A stretch of 14,913 nucleotides of DNA from JAOUGY01 sp050329955 (GCA_050329955.1 JBHJOH010000140.1:1-14913), one strand, 5' to 3'; shown: positions 1-7,170, counted from the stretch's first letter. The notes: a model not told the origin generated them from the sequence alone. Numbers and translations: made by a program.

Positions 1-29
1 GGCGATCGTCGAGGGTGGGACGGCCATGA
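1..29 (+). CDS. 3' tail of an upstream gene (partial, unidentified)
   Basis: The frame starting at base 3 reads RSSRVGRP and ends in TGA at 27-29. This stop overlaps the ATG of the permease gene as ATGA, the usual sign of translational coupling inside an operon. From the permease's family the upstream gene would be expected to be the ATP-binding (PhnC-type) or substrate-binding subunit, but eight residues cannot identify it. The permease frame is also open to the left edge, so the overlap interpretation depends on the ATG at 26 being the true start. Confidence 0.35.
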
Positions 30-1663
30 CCAACCTGATCTTCGGGACCGACCTTCGCGACGGGATGCTCCCGCCACGCTTCGAGCAGATCGACCTGATC
101 ATCGAGCAGACGTTCATCACGTTCTTCATGGCCATCCTGGCTACCGCCATCGCCGGTGGCCTGAGCTTTCCGCTGGCGTTTCTCGCCGCAGTCAACACGG
201 CTCCCAACAAGGCCGTGCGACTGATCGCCCGGGGCATCATCGTGATGTCCCGCACCATCCCCGACCTCGTGTTCGCGGCAATCTTCGTCCGGGCCTTCCG
301 CATCGGCCCACTCGCCGGCATCCTCGCCATCGGCCTCCACGCCATCGGCATGTGCGGGAAGCTGTTGGCGGATGCCATCGAAGAGAGCGATCCCGGTCCC
401 CGGGAGGCGATTGCCGCCACCGGAGGCGGGTGGTTCCAGCAGATGTCGACCGGCATTCTCCCCCAGGTGGTACCCACCTACCTCGGCGTCGTGCTCTACC
501 GGCTCGACATCAACTTCCGCTCGTCCACCGTGCTCGGCATCGTCGGAGCCGGCGGAATCGGACAGCTGTTCAACACCTACAAGGGAAGCCTCCGCTGGGA
601 TCTCGCCTCCGGAGTGGTCCTGTTCATCATCGCCACGGTGCTGCTGGTCGAGTTCCTCTCGGCCCGGGCCCGGACCGCACTGCTGGGTCACGACACTGCG
701 GGTCAGCGCCGCAATGCCGGTGGCGTGATGGCCAGGCTGGGCGAACACTTCGGCAGGACCCCTGTCGTCGCCGCCGACTTCGCGCCCGGAAAGGCGGAGG
801 CCGAGATGGCGAGGTTCGACCGGACCAAGCTGCTCCCGCCCTGGACCAGGTACCGCCGCAAGATGGCGCTCTACGCCGCCGGGGCGGCAGCGCTGGTGGT
901 GGCGTCCTTCCCGGTCACCGGCTTCTCCATGCAGACGTTCCTCATGGGGTTTCGGCTCCAGTTCAGCGATCCTGGGTCGGGCGAGCTGCCGTCGGTGTGG
1001 AACATCGCCCTGCGCCTGATCCCGATCGAGCTCGACCCGTTCCGGATACAGCTGGAGTGGCTCGACGAGCGCATCATCGACGCCATGTTCGAGACCATCG
1101 CCATCGGTTTCTCCGCCACCACCATCGGAGTGGCGCTGTCGATACCACTTGGCTATCTCGCCGCCCGCAACATCGCGCCGAACTCGTTCGTGTACGGCGC
1201 CGCCCGCGCCTTCATGGTGGCGTTGCGGGGCATCCCCGACATCGTCATCGCCGTGATCTTCGTGGCAGGAATCGGTCTCGGCCCACTGGCCGGCACCATC
1301 GCTCTCATCATCGGTGTCCTCGGATTCGGCGCCAAGTTCTACGCCGATTCACTCGAGGAGGTCTCGGAGGGCCCACGCGACGGAGTCACGTCGGTCGGCG
1401 CCTCCCGATTGCAGGAGGTGGCAACCGCGGTGACACCCCAGTTCGTGCCATCGCTCACCTCCAACAGCCTCTACATCCTCGACATCATGATCCGCTCTTC
1501 GGCGGTGCTCGGGTTGGTGGGAGCCGGTGGCATCGGCTTCTACCTGTTCAACGCCGCCCAGAGTCTCCAGTTCGAGGTGGTGGGCGGGATCATCATCATG
1601 GTGTTCGTGGTGGTCTTCCTCATCGAACGGGTGAGCGACTGGGCTCGGGCCCGGCTGATCTGA
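26..1663 (+). CDS. phnE: Phosphonate-type ABC transporter permease, two PhnE domains fused in tandem
   Basis: Integral membrane permease of a PhnCDE-like ABC importer for phosphonate, phosphite or a related phosphorus oxyanion. At 545 aa it is about twice the usual PhnE length of roughly 270 aa and contains two homologous permease units, about residues 20-215 and 345-540. They are joined by a hydrophilic linker at about 220-278 and an extra hydrophobic segment near 280-300. Each half carries an EAA-type loop that contacts the ATPase: residues 127-146 (EAIAATG...LP) and 452-471 (DGVTSVG...TP). The first is closer to consensus. Each loop is followed by an FRSSTVLG/IRSSAVLG...GAGGIG signature typical of PhnE (164-179 and 489-504). 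The fusion should supply both halves of the membrane channel in one chain. The ATG at 26 overlaps the preceding stop (ATGA) and has a weak GGGTGGGA purine run before it. Family assignment is strong; the exact substrate is not determined. Confidence 0.9.
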   Translation: MTNLIFGTDLRDGMLPPRFEQIDLIIEQTFITFFMAILATAIAGGLSFPLAFLAAVNTAPNKAVRLIARGIIVMSRTIPDLVFAAIFVRAFRIGPLAGILAIGLHAIGMCGKLLADAIEESDPGPREAIAATGGGWFQQMSTGILPQVVPTYLGVVLYRLDINFRSSTVLGIVGAGGIGQLFNTYKGSLRWDLASGVVLFIIATVLLVEFLSARARTALLGHDTAGQRRNAGGVMARLGEHFGRTPVVAADFAPGKAEAEMARFDRTKLLPPWTRYRRKMALYAAGAAALVVASFPVTGFSMQTFLMGFRLQFSDPGSGELPSVWNIALRLIPIELDPFRIQLEWLDERIIDAMFETIAIGFSATTIGVALSIPLGYLAARNIAPNSFVYGAARAFMVALRGIPDIVIAVIFVAGIGLGPLAGTIALIIGVLGFGAKFYADSLEEVSEGPRDGVTSVGASRLQEVATAVTPQFVPSLTSNSLYILDIMIRSSAVLGLVGAGGIGFYLFNAAQSLQFEVVGGIIIMVFVVVFLIERVSDWARARLI

Positions 1664-2798
1664 AACCCGATGTCCCGGAGCTCGAAGCGTCGAATCCGAA
1701 GGGGCGGATTCGACGCTCGATGCGGAGTTCCGCCTGGTAGATCTCTGTGCGGCCTACGAGGCCGGTGATCCAGGCGCGGTCGGGTCCGTTCAAGGGGGAG
1801 GTGTAGTTGTAGAGCCTGAAGATGCCGTCCCCCTCGTGGACCAGCGCCGGGAAGCAGGTGTCGCCGTGGCCTGGTAGGTCGGCGAGCAGCTCGACGTCCA
1901 ACGTTTCCGGATCGACCCGCCACAAGGACGTTCGTTTCCTGGTGGCTGCGTACACGCCTTCGTAGAAGCGCATCCTCGCCGGCTCGCGGAGACGCAGATT
2001 CAGGTCGAATCGGCCGCCGCAACCCAGGCTGCGTCGGGCGATGAGAAGAACCTCACCGTCGTGACCGAACAACAGCGGTGAGTCCAGCTTCATCGGGATG
2101 TGGCGAGTCTCCCAGGATTGCTGTCCGGGCCTCTGCGCCGAAACGGCGGATCCGTACTCGTGAGGTCCGTCCCGGCGCGTGACGCCTACCAGGGTGCCGT
2201 CGTCCATTCGGATGATGTCGGTCTCGGTGCCCGTGGCCGACGGTGGTTCCATATCCGGACGGGGATACCACCGGGTGCCGTCGTCGGTGGTCCACAACTC
2301 GACCGTGGGGGGAACGAGGTTGGCGGGACCCAGGAGGCCTGCACCGCGATAGACCGTCATCAGGGGTGTAGCTCCCAACCATCGAACCCGCCACAGCACG
2401 TGGTCGACCCCCGAGACCGGCACCGGCTCACTCCACCGTCGCCCACGTCGAACCGCCACATGGATACGGTCCGGTTGGAACCGCCGCCAGTCGGTGCCGG
2501 CGGTGAAGAAGAACAGGTGGAGCCGCCCGTCGAATACGAACAGTCTCGGCTCGCGGACATCGCGATCCAAGGCAACGGTGTGATCGTGGTGCCAGGTGTG
2601 ACCGCCGTCGACGCTCGACGCCAGGTGGATGCGGGCCTTTCGGCTGGCCCAGTGCCACGGACCCGAACGCCACGCCAAGTGGCGAACACCTTCCAGGTCC
2701 GCTACATCGACGTTGTTGTTGGCTCGACTGAGCGGGAGTCGTCCGGAGGCAACCACGACGGACGGTTCACCCACCCTGATGCCGTCACTGTCGATCAT
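1620..2798 (-). CDS. Sialidase-like beta-propeller protein (BNR/Asp-box repeats)
   Basis: From the ATG at 2798 this is a 392-aa protein resembling the sialidase/neuraminidase superfamily and related glycosidase propellers. Two Asp-box motifs are visible: SSVDGGHTW at residues 61-69 and TTDDGTRW at 170-177. Repeated short strand-rich units follow, such as EPRLFVFDGRLHLFFF near 83-98, and a conserved-looking stretch GDTCFPALVHEGDG runs at 312-325. No signal peptide is evident, so it is probably cytoplasmic. I cannot identify the catalytic Arg triad or the substrate. Starts: GTG at 2813 gives five more residues, but the ATG at 2798 is preferred. The last ~20 residues (Ser/Pro/Arg-rich) read across a terminator-like stem and 44 bp into the 3' end of phnE, which suggests a run-on C-terminus. 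It lies downstream of the YaaA gene on the same strand, separated by a hairpin. Confidence 0.7.
   Translation of the reverse strand: MIDSDGIRVGEPSVVVASGRLPLSRANNNVDVADLEGVRHLAWRSGPWHWASRKARIHLASSVDGGHTWHHDHTVALDRDVREPRLFVFDGRLHLFFFTAGTDWRRFQPDRIHVAVRRGRRWSEPVPVSGVDHVLWRVRWLGATPLMTVYRGAGLLGPANLVPPTVELWTTDDGTRWYPRPDMEPPSATGTETDIIRMDDGTLVGVTRRDGPHEYGSAVSAQRPGQQSWETRHIPMKLDSPLLFGHDGEVLLIARRSLGCGGRFDLNLRLREPARMRFYEGVYAATRKRTSLWRVDPETLDVELLADLPGHGDTCFPALVHEGDGIFRLYNYTSPLNGPDRAWITGLVGRTEIYQAELRIERRIRPFGFDASSSGTSGFRSAGPEPSRSPVR
1686..1717 (+). terminator. Perfect 13-bp stem-loop after phnE
   Basis: AGCGTCGAATCCG (1686-1698), a six-base AAGGGG loop, and the exact reverse complement (1705-1717) lie 22 bp past the phnE stop. 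There is no T-run. A perfect stem this close behind a stop codon fits a terminator or mRNA-end stabiliser for phnE, and it could act in both directions. It lies inside the annotated C-terminal coding end of the convergent sialidase-like gene. Confidence 0.6.
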
Positions 2799-2893
2799 GG
2801 GGCCAGCGCCCACCGACCGGCGACGATGGCGAGTTCGTTCATCGAGGATCTCTTTCGTGTCCGGTCTCCACGATCGGGGTGCTCAACCGCTGT

Positions 2894-2918
2894 GTCCAGG
2901 GGCCAACGGCTCCTGGAC
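2894..2918 (-). terminator. Stem-loop after the yaaA-like gene
   Basis: An 11-bp stem with one mismatch in the - strand RNA (arms 2894-2904 and 2908-2918, three-base loop) begins five bases past the stop codon of the YaaA-family gene. No T-run follows. It is a candidate terminator or attenuator separating that gene from the sialidase-like gene downstream. Confidence 0.45.
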
Positions 2919-2923
2919 CGATG

Positions 2924-3703
2924 TCAATCCGATGCGACCACGTTCATGGTCCAGGGGTGGCCGGTCCGGGCCGGCGGGGCCAGGTCCACCTTCCACCTGT
3001 CGGTGATGGCATCCGCCAGCAGCGCCGGGGTGGTGGGGGTCGCTCCCGACTCGAGGAGGTGACGGACGATCGCGCCGTGGGTTCGTTTCGAGACGGCGCC
3101 CGCCGCTCCGCGTCGGTCGGGACGTACGACCCGCACCGACACGGTGCGGTCTTCGAGATCGGTCGGTGAACCCAGCGCTCGGTAGCTCGGGGAGCGGAAG
3201 TCGACGATCACGCCGCGATCTCCGGCGGTCTCGGCCAGCACCGACCCGAGGGCCGGACGCCACAACGGCTCCAGCGGTCCCACACCGACCAGATCGGCAC
3301 AGATGTCGAGCCGGTAGGTGGGGATGCGGTCGACGGGTCGCAGCGCTCCCCACAGTGGTGAGACCACCACCACCCGGGTAGCGGCGCGCCGCTTCGCCGC
3401 CGGCGACATCGACGACGCGTCGAGCGCCGTGAAGAAGCCACCCCGGTACACCTCGAGCGCGGATCGGGCGGGCAGGCCCAGCACCCGCCCGTTCCGGGCC
3501 ACCTCGTCGGCACGGGAATCGCCGACCATGAGCCGGGCAAGCGCGTCGCGGCGGGCACTTGTGACCACCAGCGCCCGCAGGACCATCGAACGCACCGGAG
3601 CCAACTCCGGAAACGACAAGGCGTTGAGGTCGACCGGCAAACCACGGCGCGGCGGTGGAGCCTTGGTTTCCGACGATGGCAGCAGCATGAGCACGCAGGC
3701 CAT
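2924..3703 (-). CDS. yaaA: Peroxide stress protein, YaaA family (DUF328/UPF0246)
   Basis: A 259-aa member of the YaaA family. In E. coli YaaA limits the intracellular iron that drives Fenton damage during hydrogen peroxide stress, and the family is thought to bind DNA. Visible family signatures are the N-terminal LLPSSETKAPPPRRG (7-21), NALSFPEL (27-34), EVYRGGFFTALD (84-95), the hallmark VVVVSPLWGALRPVDRIPTY (111-130) followed by RLDI (131-134), DFRSPSY (168-174) in place of the more usual NLAS-x-EY, and KRTHGAIVRHLL (206-217). The length matches the family. The ATG at 3703 is the first start; an internal ATG at 3688 (MLLPSSE) is also close to the usual family N-terminus, and neither has a good ribosome site. 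The divergent neighbour begins 188 bp away. No OxyR-type or PerR-type operator was recognised. Confidence 0.85.
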   Translation of the reverse strand: MACVLMLLPSSETKAPPPRRGLPVDLNALSFPELAPVRSMVLRALVVTSARRDALARLMVGDSRADEVARNGRVLGLPARSALEVYRGGFFTALDASSMSPAAKRRAATRVVVVSPLWGALRPVDRIPTYRLDICADLVGVGPLEPLWRPALGSVLAETAGDRGVIVDFRSPSYRALGSPTDLEDRTVSVRVVRPDRRGAAGAVSKRTHGAIVRHLLESGATPTTPALLADAITDRWKVDLAPPARTGHPWTMNVVASD

Positions 3704-3877
3704 CCTATGACCGGCTGGTCGCGTCTGGCCTCACGCCCCCTGCGGCCCTGGCGGCCCCGGGAGGGGGGCGGCACCCCTGACCGCAAACAGTCGAATCGCC
3801 TCGAATTGTCTTCACGCCCCGCCCGCCAGGGCAGGAGGTCGCGTCAGGGTCCGGGGTGATCGCGGCACAGGCGCGGG

Positions 3878-3883
3878 TAGGGT
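3878..3883 (+). promoter_or_regulatory. -10 element (TAGGGT) for a probably leaderless gene
   Basis: TAGGGT fits the actinobacterial -10 consensus TANNNT and ends seven bases before the GTG at 3891, so transcription would begin at about the start codon. There is no Shine-Dalgarno sequence before that GTG and no convincing -35. Confidence 0.4.
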
Positions 3884-3890
3884 CGGATAC

Positions 3891-4487
3891 GTGTCAGATG
3901 AATCATCCGGCGAGCGGCAGCTGTCCCGGATCGAAATCTTCTGGATCCCGCTCGGCGCCGGCGGCCATGGATTCGTCCGCTGGAACGGTCGGGTCTACGA
4001 AGCGATCCGGGCCCGTGCCGAGCGCCGCCCCCGCCTCGATCTCTATCACACTGCGTTGGAGGTCCACGTTCCGGAGGGCCGTTTCGTCGTCGAGAACGCC
4101 TGGCCTAGCCCGGACAGCGACACGGCTTCGCGCGGAGTCATGGTGGAGGGGCCGGTCTTCACCAGTCGGCTCGGACGGTTCCGGGCGTTCCGTTACGAAG
4201 TCCGTTGCTGGCATGACGGGATCATCATCGATGCCGGCGAGGCGGTTTTCGGTCCACAGACCGTGATGACCGATCCGGCAGTGGCACGGGCCCTGCTCGC
4301 AGCGGTGGCTGATGTCCCGGGCTTGGAGTGGGGTCGCGACCCTCTCGGTGTCGGTGACATGTGGAACTCGAACTCGGTCATCTCCTGGCTCCTGGTCAGG
4401 AGCGGGATCCCGGCGGCGGAACTCCGCCCCCCAGAGGGTGGGCGTGCGCCCGGGTGGCGGGCCGGGATCGTCGTGGCCGGGCGATGA
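3891..4487 (+). CDS. Conserved hypothetical protein, possibly a divergent LRAT/NlpC-like fold
   Basis: This 198-aa soluble protein is not assigned to a named family. It looks like a real, compact protein: no signal peptide or membrane segment, normal codon use, and distinctive motifs LYHTALEVHVPEGRFVVENA (51-70), a Trp/Pro segment (71-75) and DMWNSNSVISWLL (156-168). The order of a His followed by a beta strand (H53), a Glu (E68), then an Asn/Ser-rich helix start before SWLL recalls LRAT, PPPDE and other papain-like hydrolases, where an NC dipeptide starts the catalytic helix. Here that place is NSNS, and the only cysteine is C106, so it is not a normal cysteine hydrolase. This fold guess is inference only. 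The GTG at 3891 is chosen because a TANNNT -10 element sits seven bases upstream, which suggests a leaderless message. Confidence 0.75.
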   Translation: MSDESSGERQLSRIEIFWIPLGAGGHGFVRWNGRVYEAIRARAERRPRLDLYHTALEVHVPEGRFVVENAWPSPDSDTASRGVMVEGPVFTSRLGRFRAFRYEVRCWHDGIIIDAGEAVFGPQTVMTDPAVARALLAAVADVPGLEWGRDPLGVGDMWNSNSVISWLLVRSGIPAAELRPPEGGRAPGWRAGIVVAGR

Positions 4488-4547
4488 GCCAGGACAGTCG
4501 ATGGTCACGGAATCAGCACGACAGATGCCGTCAGTCCTTGGCCGGTC

Positions 4548-5633
4548 TCACCCGTCCTTCTCCGCATCGAGCCCGAGCCAGGCGGCCAGCTTTCCGATCT
4601 CGCGGTCGACCCGGGAGCGAACCGCCTTGGAAAGGTGCGTGTCCTCGTGGATGGCGTCGACCCTCAGCTCGCCTGCCTTGCGATCGGCGGTGGCATCGAG
4701 CTTTCCCACCAGTTGGTCGTCGTCCAGGATCGGGAGGGCGAAGTAGCCCCAACGACGCTGAGGCGCTGGTTTGTACATCTCGAGGGCGTACTCGAACCCG
4801 AACAGCTCCAGGGCCCGGGTGCGGTCGTGGATCAGCCGGTCGAATGGAGAGAGCAGAGCGGTACGGCCTTCGAACCCTTCGGCGGTCGCTTCCGGGTCCA
4901 CCCGCCATTCGCCGGAAGTGCTCTCGATCTCGACGGCCACGCCGGCGTCGCCCACGATACGGGGTCGGGCCACGCCCACGGATCGGAGCCGCCGCTCGTT
5001 CCGGATCTTGCGCGCCTCGTCAGCCGGGATGGGTTCGACTGATGGATAGACCCGCTCGGCGAGGTCCCAGATGCGCTGACGGCCCTTCCTTCTCGCCACG
5101 GCGACTTCGCCCCGGAACAGGAGGAACTCCAGCATCTGGGTGACGTTGCGGTCGTGGGTCCATCCGCTCGACTGCCAGGGAACTTCGGCGCTGTCGGGAA
5201 TGTCCCGGGAGGCGAGCGGGCCGGACAGGGCGAGCGTCGCAAGGATCCGCTGCCGGAAGCCGTCGTTGTCCCGGACCCATTGGGCGGCGCGGCCGGTGCT
5301 GTCACGCCAGGCGATCATGTCGGCGAGGTACAGACCGAGATCGGCGGTGGGGCGGACCAGCGCCAGGACCGGTTCCTTCTCGGACGGCTGTGCCTGGGTC
5401 TCGAACATCGTCCGGTGCACGGTCACGGCGTCGTGCAGGTCGCTGGGTCGATAGCTGTTGCCGAGGCGGGACCAGGCGACGAGATCGGCGCTGGGAGCGA
5501 TCGCCGCGGTCGGGTCGAGCTGGAGGAAGGTGAGCCGGTGGGCCACGGTGGCAAGGTCCCCGGGACAATCGGCGTCGAGGAGTTGGGCCCGGATCGCCAT
5601 CCTCCGGGCGTCCTGACGCGTCAGCTGTCGCAT
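4548..5633 (-). CDS. Winged-helix DNA glycosylase-like protein, YcaQ/AlkZ (HTH_42) family
   Basis: A 361-aa protein of the HTH_42 superfamily, whose characterised members (AlkZ, and YcaQ, also called AlkX) excise alkylated bases and unhook DNA interstrand crosslinks. The N-terminal winged-helix region holds FLQLDP (36-41). Q38-L39-D40 is the Q-phi-D version of the catalytic motif, as in YcaQ, rather than the Q-phi-Q of AlkZ. Further signatures are AWSRLGNSYRPSDL (53-66), the strongly conserved LLSPFDRLIHDR (260-271), LFGFEYALEMY (277-287), GYFALPILDDDQLVGKLD (296-313) and ADRKAGELRV (316-325). The usual HEA-x-LP motif after the Tyr-Arg-Pro segment is not recognisable here, so activity should not be assumed. 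The ATG at 5633 has TACAGT six bases upstream and no Shine-Dalgarno, consistent with a leaderless transcript. It stands alone, divergent from the lipoprotein gene. Confidence 0.85.
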   Translation of the reverse strand: MRQLTRQDARRMAIRAQLLDADCPGDLATVAHRLTFLQLDPTAAIAPSADLVAWSRLGNSYRPSDLHDAVTVHRTMFETQAQPSEKEPVLALVRPTADLGLYLADMIAWRDSTGRAAQWVRDNDGFRQRILATLALSGPLASRDIPDSAEVPWQSSGWTHDRNVTQMLEFLLFRGEVAVARRKGRQRIWDLAERVYPSVEPIPADEARKIRNERRLRSVGVARPRIVGDAGVAVEIESTSGEWRVDPEATAEGFEGRTALLSPFDRLIHDRTRALELFGFEYALEMYKPAPQRRWGYFALPILDDDQLVGKLDATADRKAGELRVDAIHEDTHLSKAVRSRVDREIGKLAAWLGLDAEKDG

Positions 5634-5639
5634 TTCGTG

Positions 5640-5645
5640 ACTGTA
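5640..5645 (-). promoter_or_regulatory. -10 element (TACAGT) before the YcaQ-like gene
   Basis: On the - strand TACAGT (TANNNT type) ends six bases before the ATG at 5633, placing the predicted transcript start at or just before the A of the ATG. No recognisable -35 lies 17-18 bases upstream, so this is suggestive only. Confidence 0.35.
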
Positions 5646-5745
5646 TCCCCGGCGGCCTCGGTTGGGGGCGTCTGCCGGTTGTGACCGTTCTGTTACGTGG
5701 CGGCGATGGGGTTGAGACCGACAGAACTGATGATGGTGCTGTACC

Positions 5746-5753
5746 GAGAGGAG
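5746..5753 (+). promoter_or_regulatory. Ribosome binding site that fixes the lipoprotein start
   Basis: GAGAGGAG ends five bases before the ATG at 5759. This selects that ATG over the longer open frame from 5681 and gives a clean lipoprotein signal peptide at the N-terminus. Confidence 0.75.
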
Positions 5754-5758
5754 TGTTC

Positions 5759-6571
5759 ATGAAGAAGTCCACCAATCGCACCCGGGCACTGCTGGCTGCC
5801 TTCGCCCTGACTCTGGCCGCGTGCGGCGGTGCCGAAACGGCCGAGTCGACGGTCACGACGACCGAGCAGCCCACGACCACCACCGAGGCACCGGCCACGA
5901 CCGTCACCACCGAGGCACCGGCGACGACCGTCACGACCGAGGCACCGGCCACAACCACGACCACCACCGGCTCGACCACCACGACCGTGGCCGGAGAGGC
6001 CGTCGATTTCGGCCCGGCAGCCGGTGACGTGCTGGGGGTGGTGGGTGTAAGCCACGACGATGTGCTGAACGTGCGGTCCGGCCCCGGGGTCGGCTATCCG
6101 ATCCTCACCGGGCTCGATCCCACCGAGGACGATGTGGTCGCCAAGGGCAACACCTGGTCGATCCCGGGCGCCTTCTGGATCGAGGTCGAGGCCGACGGCG
6201 TCGAGGGTTGGGTCAACCTCCGCTTCGTCTCCTATCTGGGTGACACCAACGACATCACCGCCCAGGTCATCGCCGAACTCGGCGAGACCCCGGAGGCCGA
6301 GACCATGCTCGACCTCGGGCTGATCGTGGCCGAGGCCGTGCTCGGAGAGGACTCCGAGACCACCATCGACCCGGTGATGTCGGTTGCGCCCGCGGTGGGC
6401 GATCTGGGTGAGGTGACCTATGACGTCCTCGGCTTTGCCGACGACAGCGTGCGCGGATTCCGGTTGCACGTGTTCGCCACCCCGTCCGAGAGCGGTGAGG
6501 GCTTCATCCTCAAGTCCATCGAAGCCACCACCTTCTGCGACCGTGGTCTGAGCGAGGGGCTCTGCCTCTGA
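5759..6571 (+). CDS. Secreted lipoprotein with Thr-rich linker and SH3b domain
   Basis: A 270-aa exported lipoprotein. Residues 1-21 form a lipoprotein signal peptide (basic MKKSTNRTR, hydrophobic core) ending in a lipobox LAAC, with C22 as the lipidation site. Residues 31-77 are a low-complexity Thr/Pro/Ala linker containing three perfect TEAPATT repeats, likely an extended stalk. Residues about 90-162 match a bacterial SH3 (SH3b) domain: DVLNVRSGPGVGYPIL (101-116), WIEVEADGVEGWV (140-152) and LRFVSYLG (154-161). Such domains bind cell-wall or other extracellular ligands. The C-terminal ~100 residues are acidic, of no recognised family, and carry C260 and C269, which could pair as a disulfide. 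Its exact role is unknown; an envelope sensor or adhesion role is inference. A stem-loop follows the stop. No clear promoter was seen in the 125-bp divergent gap upstream. Confidence 0.85.
   Translation: MKKSTNRTRALLAAFALTLAACGGAETAESTVTTTEQPTTTTEAPATTVTTEAPATTVTTEAPATTTTTTGSTTTTVAGEAVDFGPAAGDVLGVVGVSHDDVLNVRSGPGVGYPILTGLDPTEDDVVAKGNTWSIPGAFWIEVEADGVEGWVNLRFVSYLGDTNDITAQVIAELGETPEAETMLDLGLIVAEAVLGEDSETTIDPVMSVAPAVGDLGEVTYDVLGFADDSVRGFRLHVFATPSESGEGFILKSIEATTFCDRGLSEGLCL
5882..5962 (+). repeat. Three tandem 27-bp units coding TEAPATT(V/T)T
   Basis: Units 5882-5908, 5909-5935 and 5936-5962 are nearly identical at the DNA level and in frame, encoding the nine-residue repeat of the lipoprotein stalk. 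A shortened version (TEQPTTT, 5861-5881) precedes them. The near-identity suggests recent slippage or unequal recombination, so copy number may vary between strains. Confidence 0.85.
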
Positions 6572-6592
6572 CCGCCAGATCTCCCGGCAAAC

Positions 6593-6620
6593 GATGAGGG
6601 CCCCAACCGGGGCCCTCATC
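6593..6620. terminator. Perfect 12-bp stem-loop, bidirectional terminator
   Basis: GATGAGGGCCCC (6593-6604), loop AACC, and its exact reverse complement (6609-6620) occupy most of the 56-bp gap between the convergent lipoprotein and flavodoxin genes. There is no T-run, as is common in high-G+C actinobacteria. Its position between two converging stops strongly supports transcription termination for both. Confidence 0.8.
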
Positions 6621-6627
6621 CGACGTG

Positions 6628-7170
6628 TCACACCGACTGACGCGCTTCGAGTTCGGCTGCGATCTCGGCCGCCCAATGGTCGATTGCGGCCCAGTCACGG
6701 AAATCGCCTGTCGGAAGCCCTTCGGTGCTGGCCGGGAGGTGCTTCATGAAGCGTTCCGCAATGCCGACCGGTGGCGCCGTGGGATCCCATGCCCCGAAGA
6801 ACACCTGCGTGCCACGTGGATGGAGCATGCCCTCCAGTTCGTCGAACTCCTTGGGTCGGGTCGCCTGGAAGATGTCGCGACCCTCGTCGTCGACCAGGTC
6901 GGTGCCAAGTGGCCCGCTACTGAACAGCCACACCGGTTTGGTGCTGAGCGCCGCTCGGTGCCGCTTGGCAAACGACGTGGCGTCCTTCAACCAGTGGAAC
7001 ATGTAGGCGGCGCCTCCCAACACGACGGCGTCGTAGTCCTCGACGCCGCGCACCTCGGTCACCGGGTGACAGTCCGCCGGCACTCCGGCCGATCGAAGTG
7101 TCTCGGCGATCCGCTCGGCGATCCCGGCGGTGGACCCGTGTCTGCTGGCATGGGTGACCAAAACGGTCAT
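6628..7170 (-). CDS. Flavodoxin-domain protein (HemG-like)
   Basis: A 180-aa cytoplasmic flavodoxin-fold protein expected to bind FMN. The N-terminal phosphate-binding loop is VTHASRHGSTAGIAERIA (5-22). AVVLGGAAYMFHWLKDATSF (48-67) and PVWLFSSGPLGT (79-90) match actinobacterial flavodoxin-domain proteins distantly related to HemG protoporphyrinogen oxidase. Its redox partner is not evident, and a haem-related role is not supported by any neighbour. The ATG at 7170 is fixed by a strong AAGGAGGA ribosome site. The open frame runs 164 codons further upstream, but that extension reads as non-coding and overlaps the intergenic region and the cupin gene. The gene ends beside a bidirectional terminator and diverges from the cupin gene. 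Confidence 0.88.
   Translation of the reverse strand: MTVLVTHASRHGSTAGIAERIAETLRSAGVPADCHPVTEVRGVEDYDAVVLGGAAYMFHWLKDATSFAKRHRAALSTKPVWLFSSGPLGTDLVDDEGRDIFQATRPKEFDELEGMLHPRGTQVFFGAWDPTAPPVGIAERFMKHLPASTEGLPTGDFRDWAAIDHWAAEIAAELEARQSV

Noticed and set aside
352..1740. Long open frame of 462 codons on the + strand inside phnE
   Set aside because: Arg/His/Pro-rich translation with no domain signal, entirely out of frame with the clear permease; a high-G+C shadow.
5861..5962. Tandem repeats considered as a CRISPR array or iterons
   Set aside because: Units are contiguous without spacers, multiples of three, and in frame within a lipoprotein linker.
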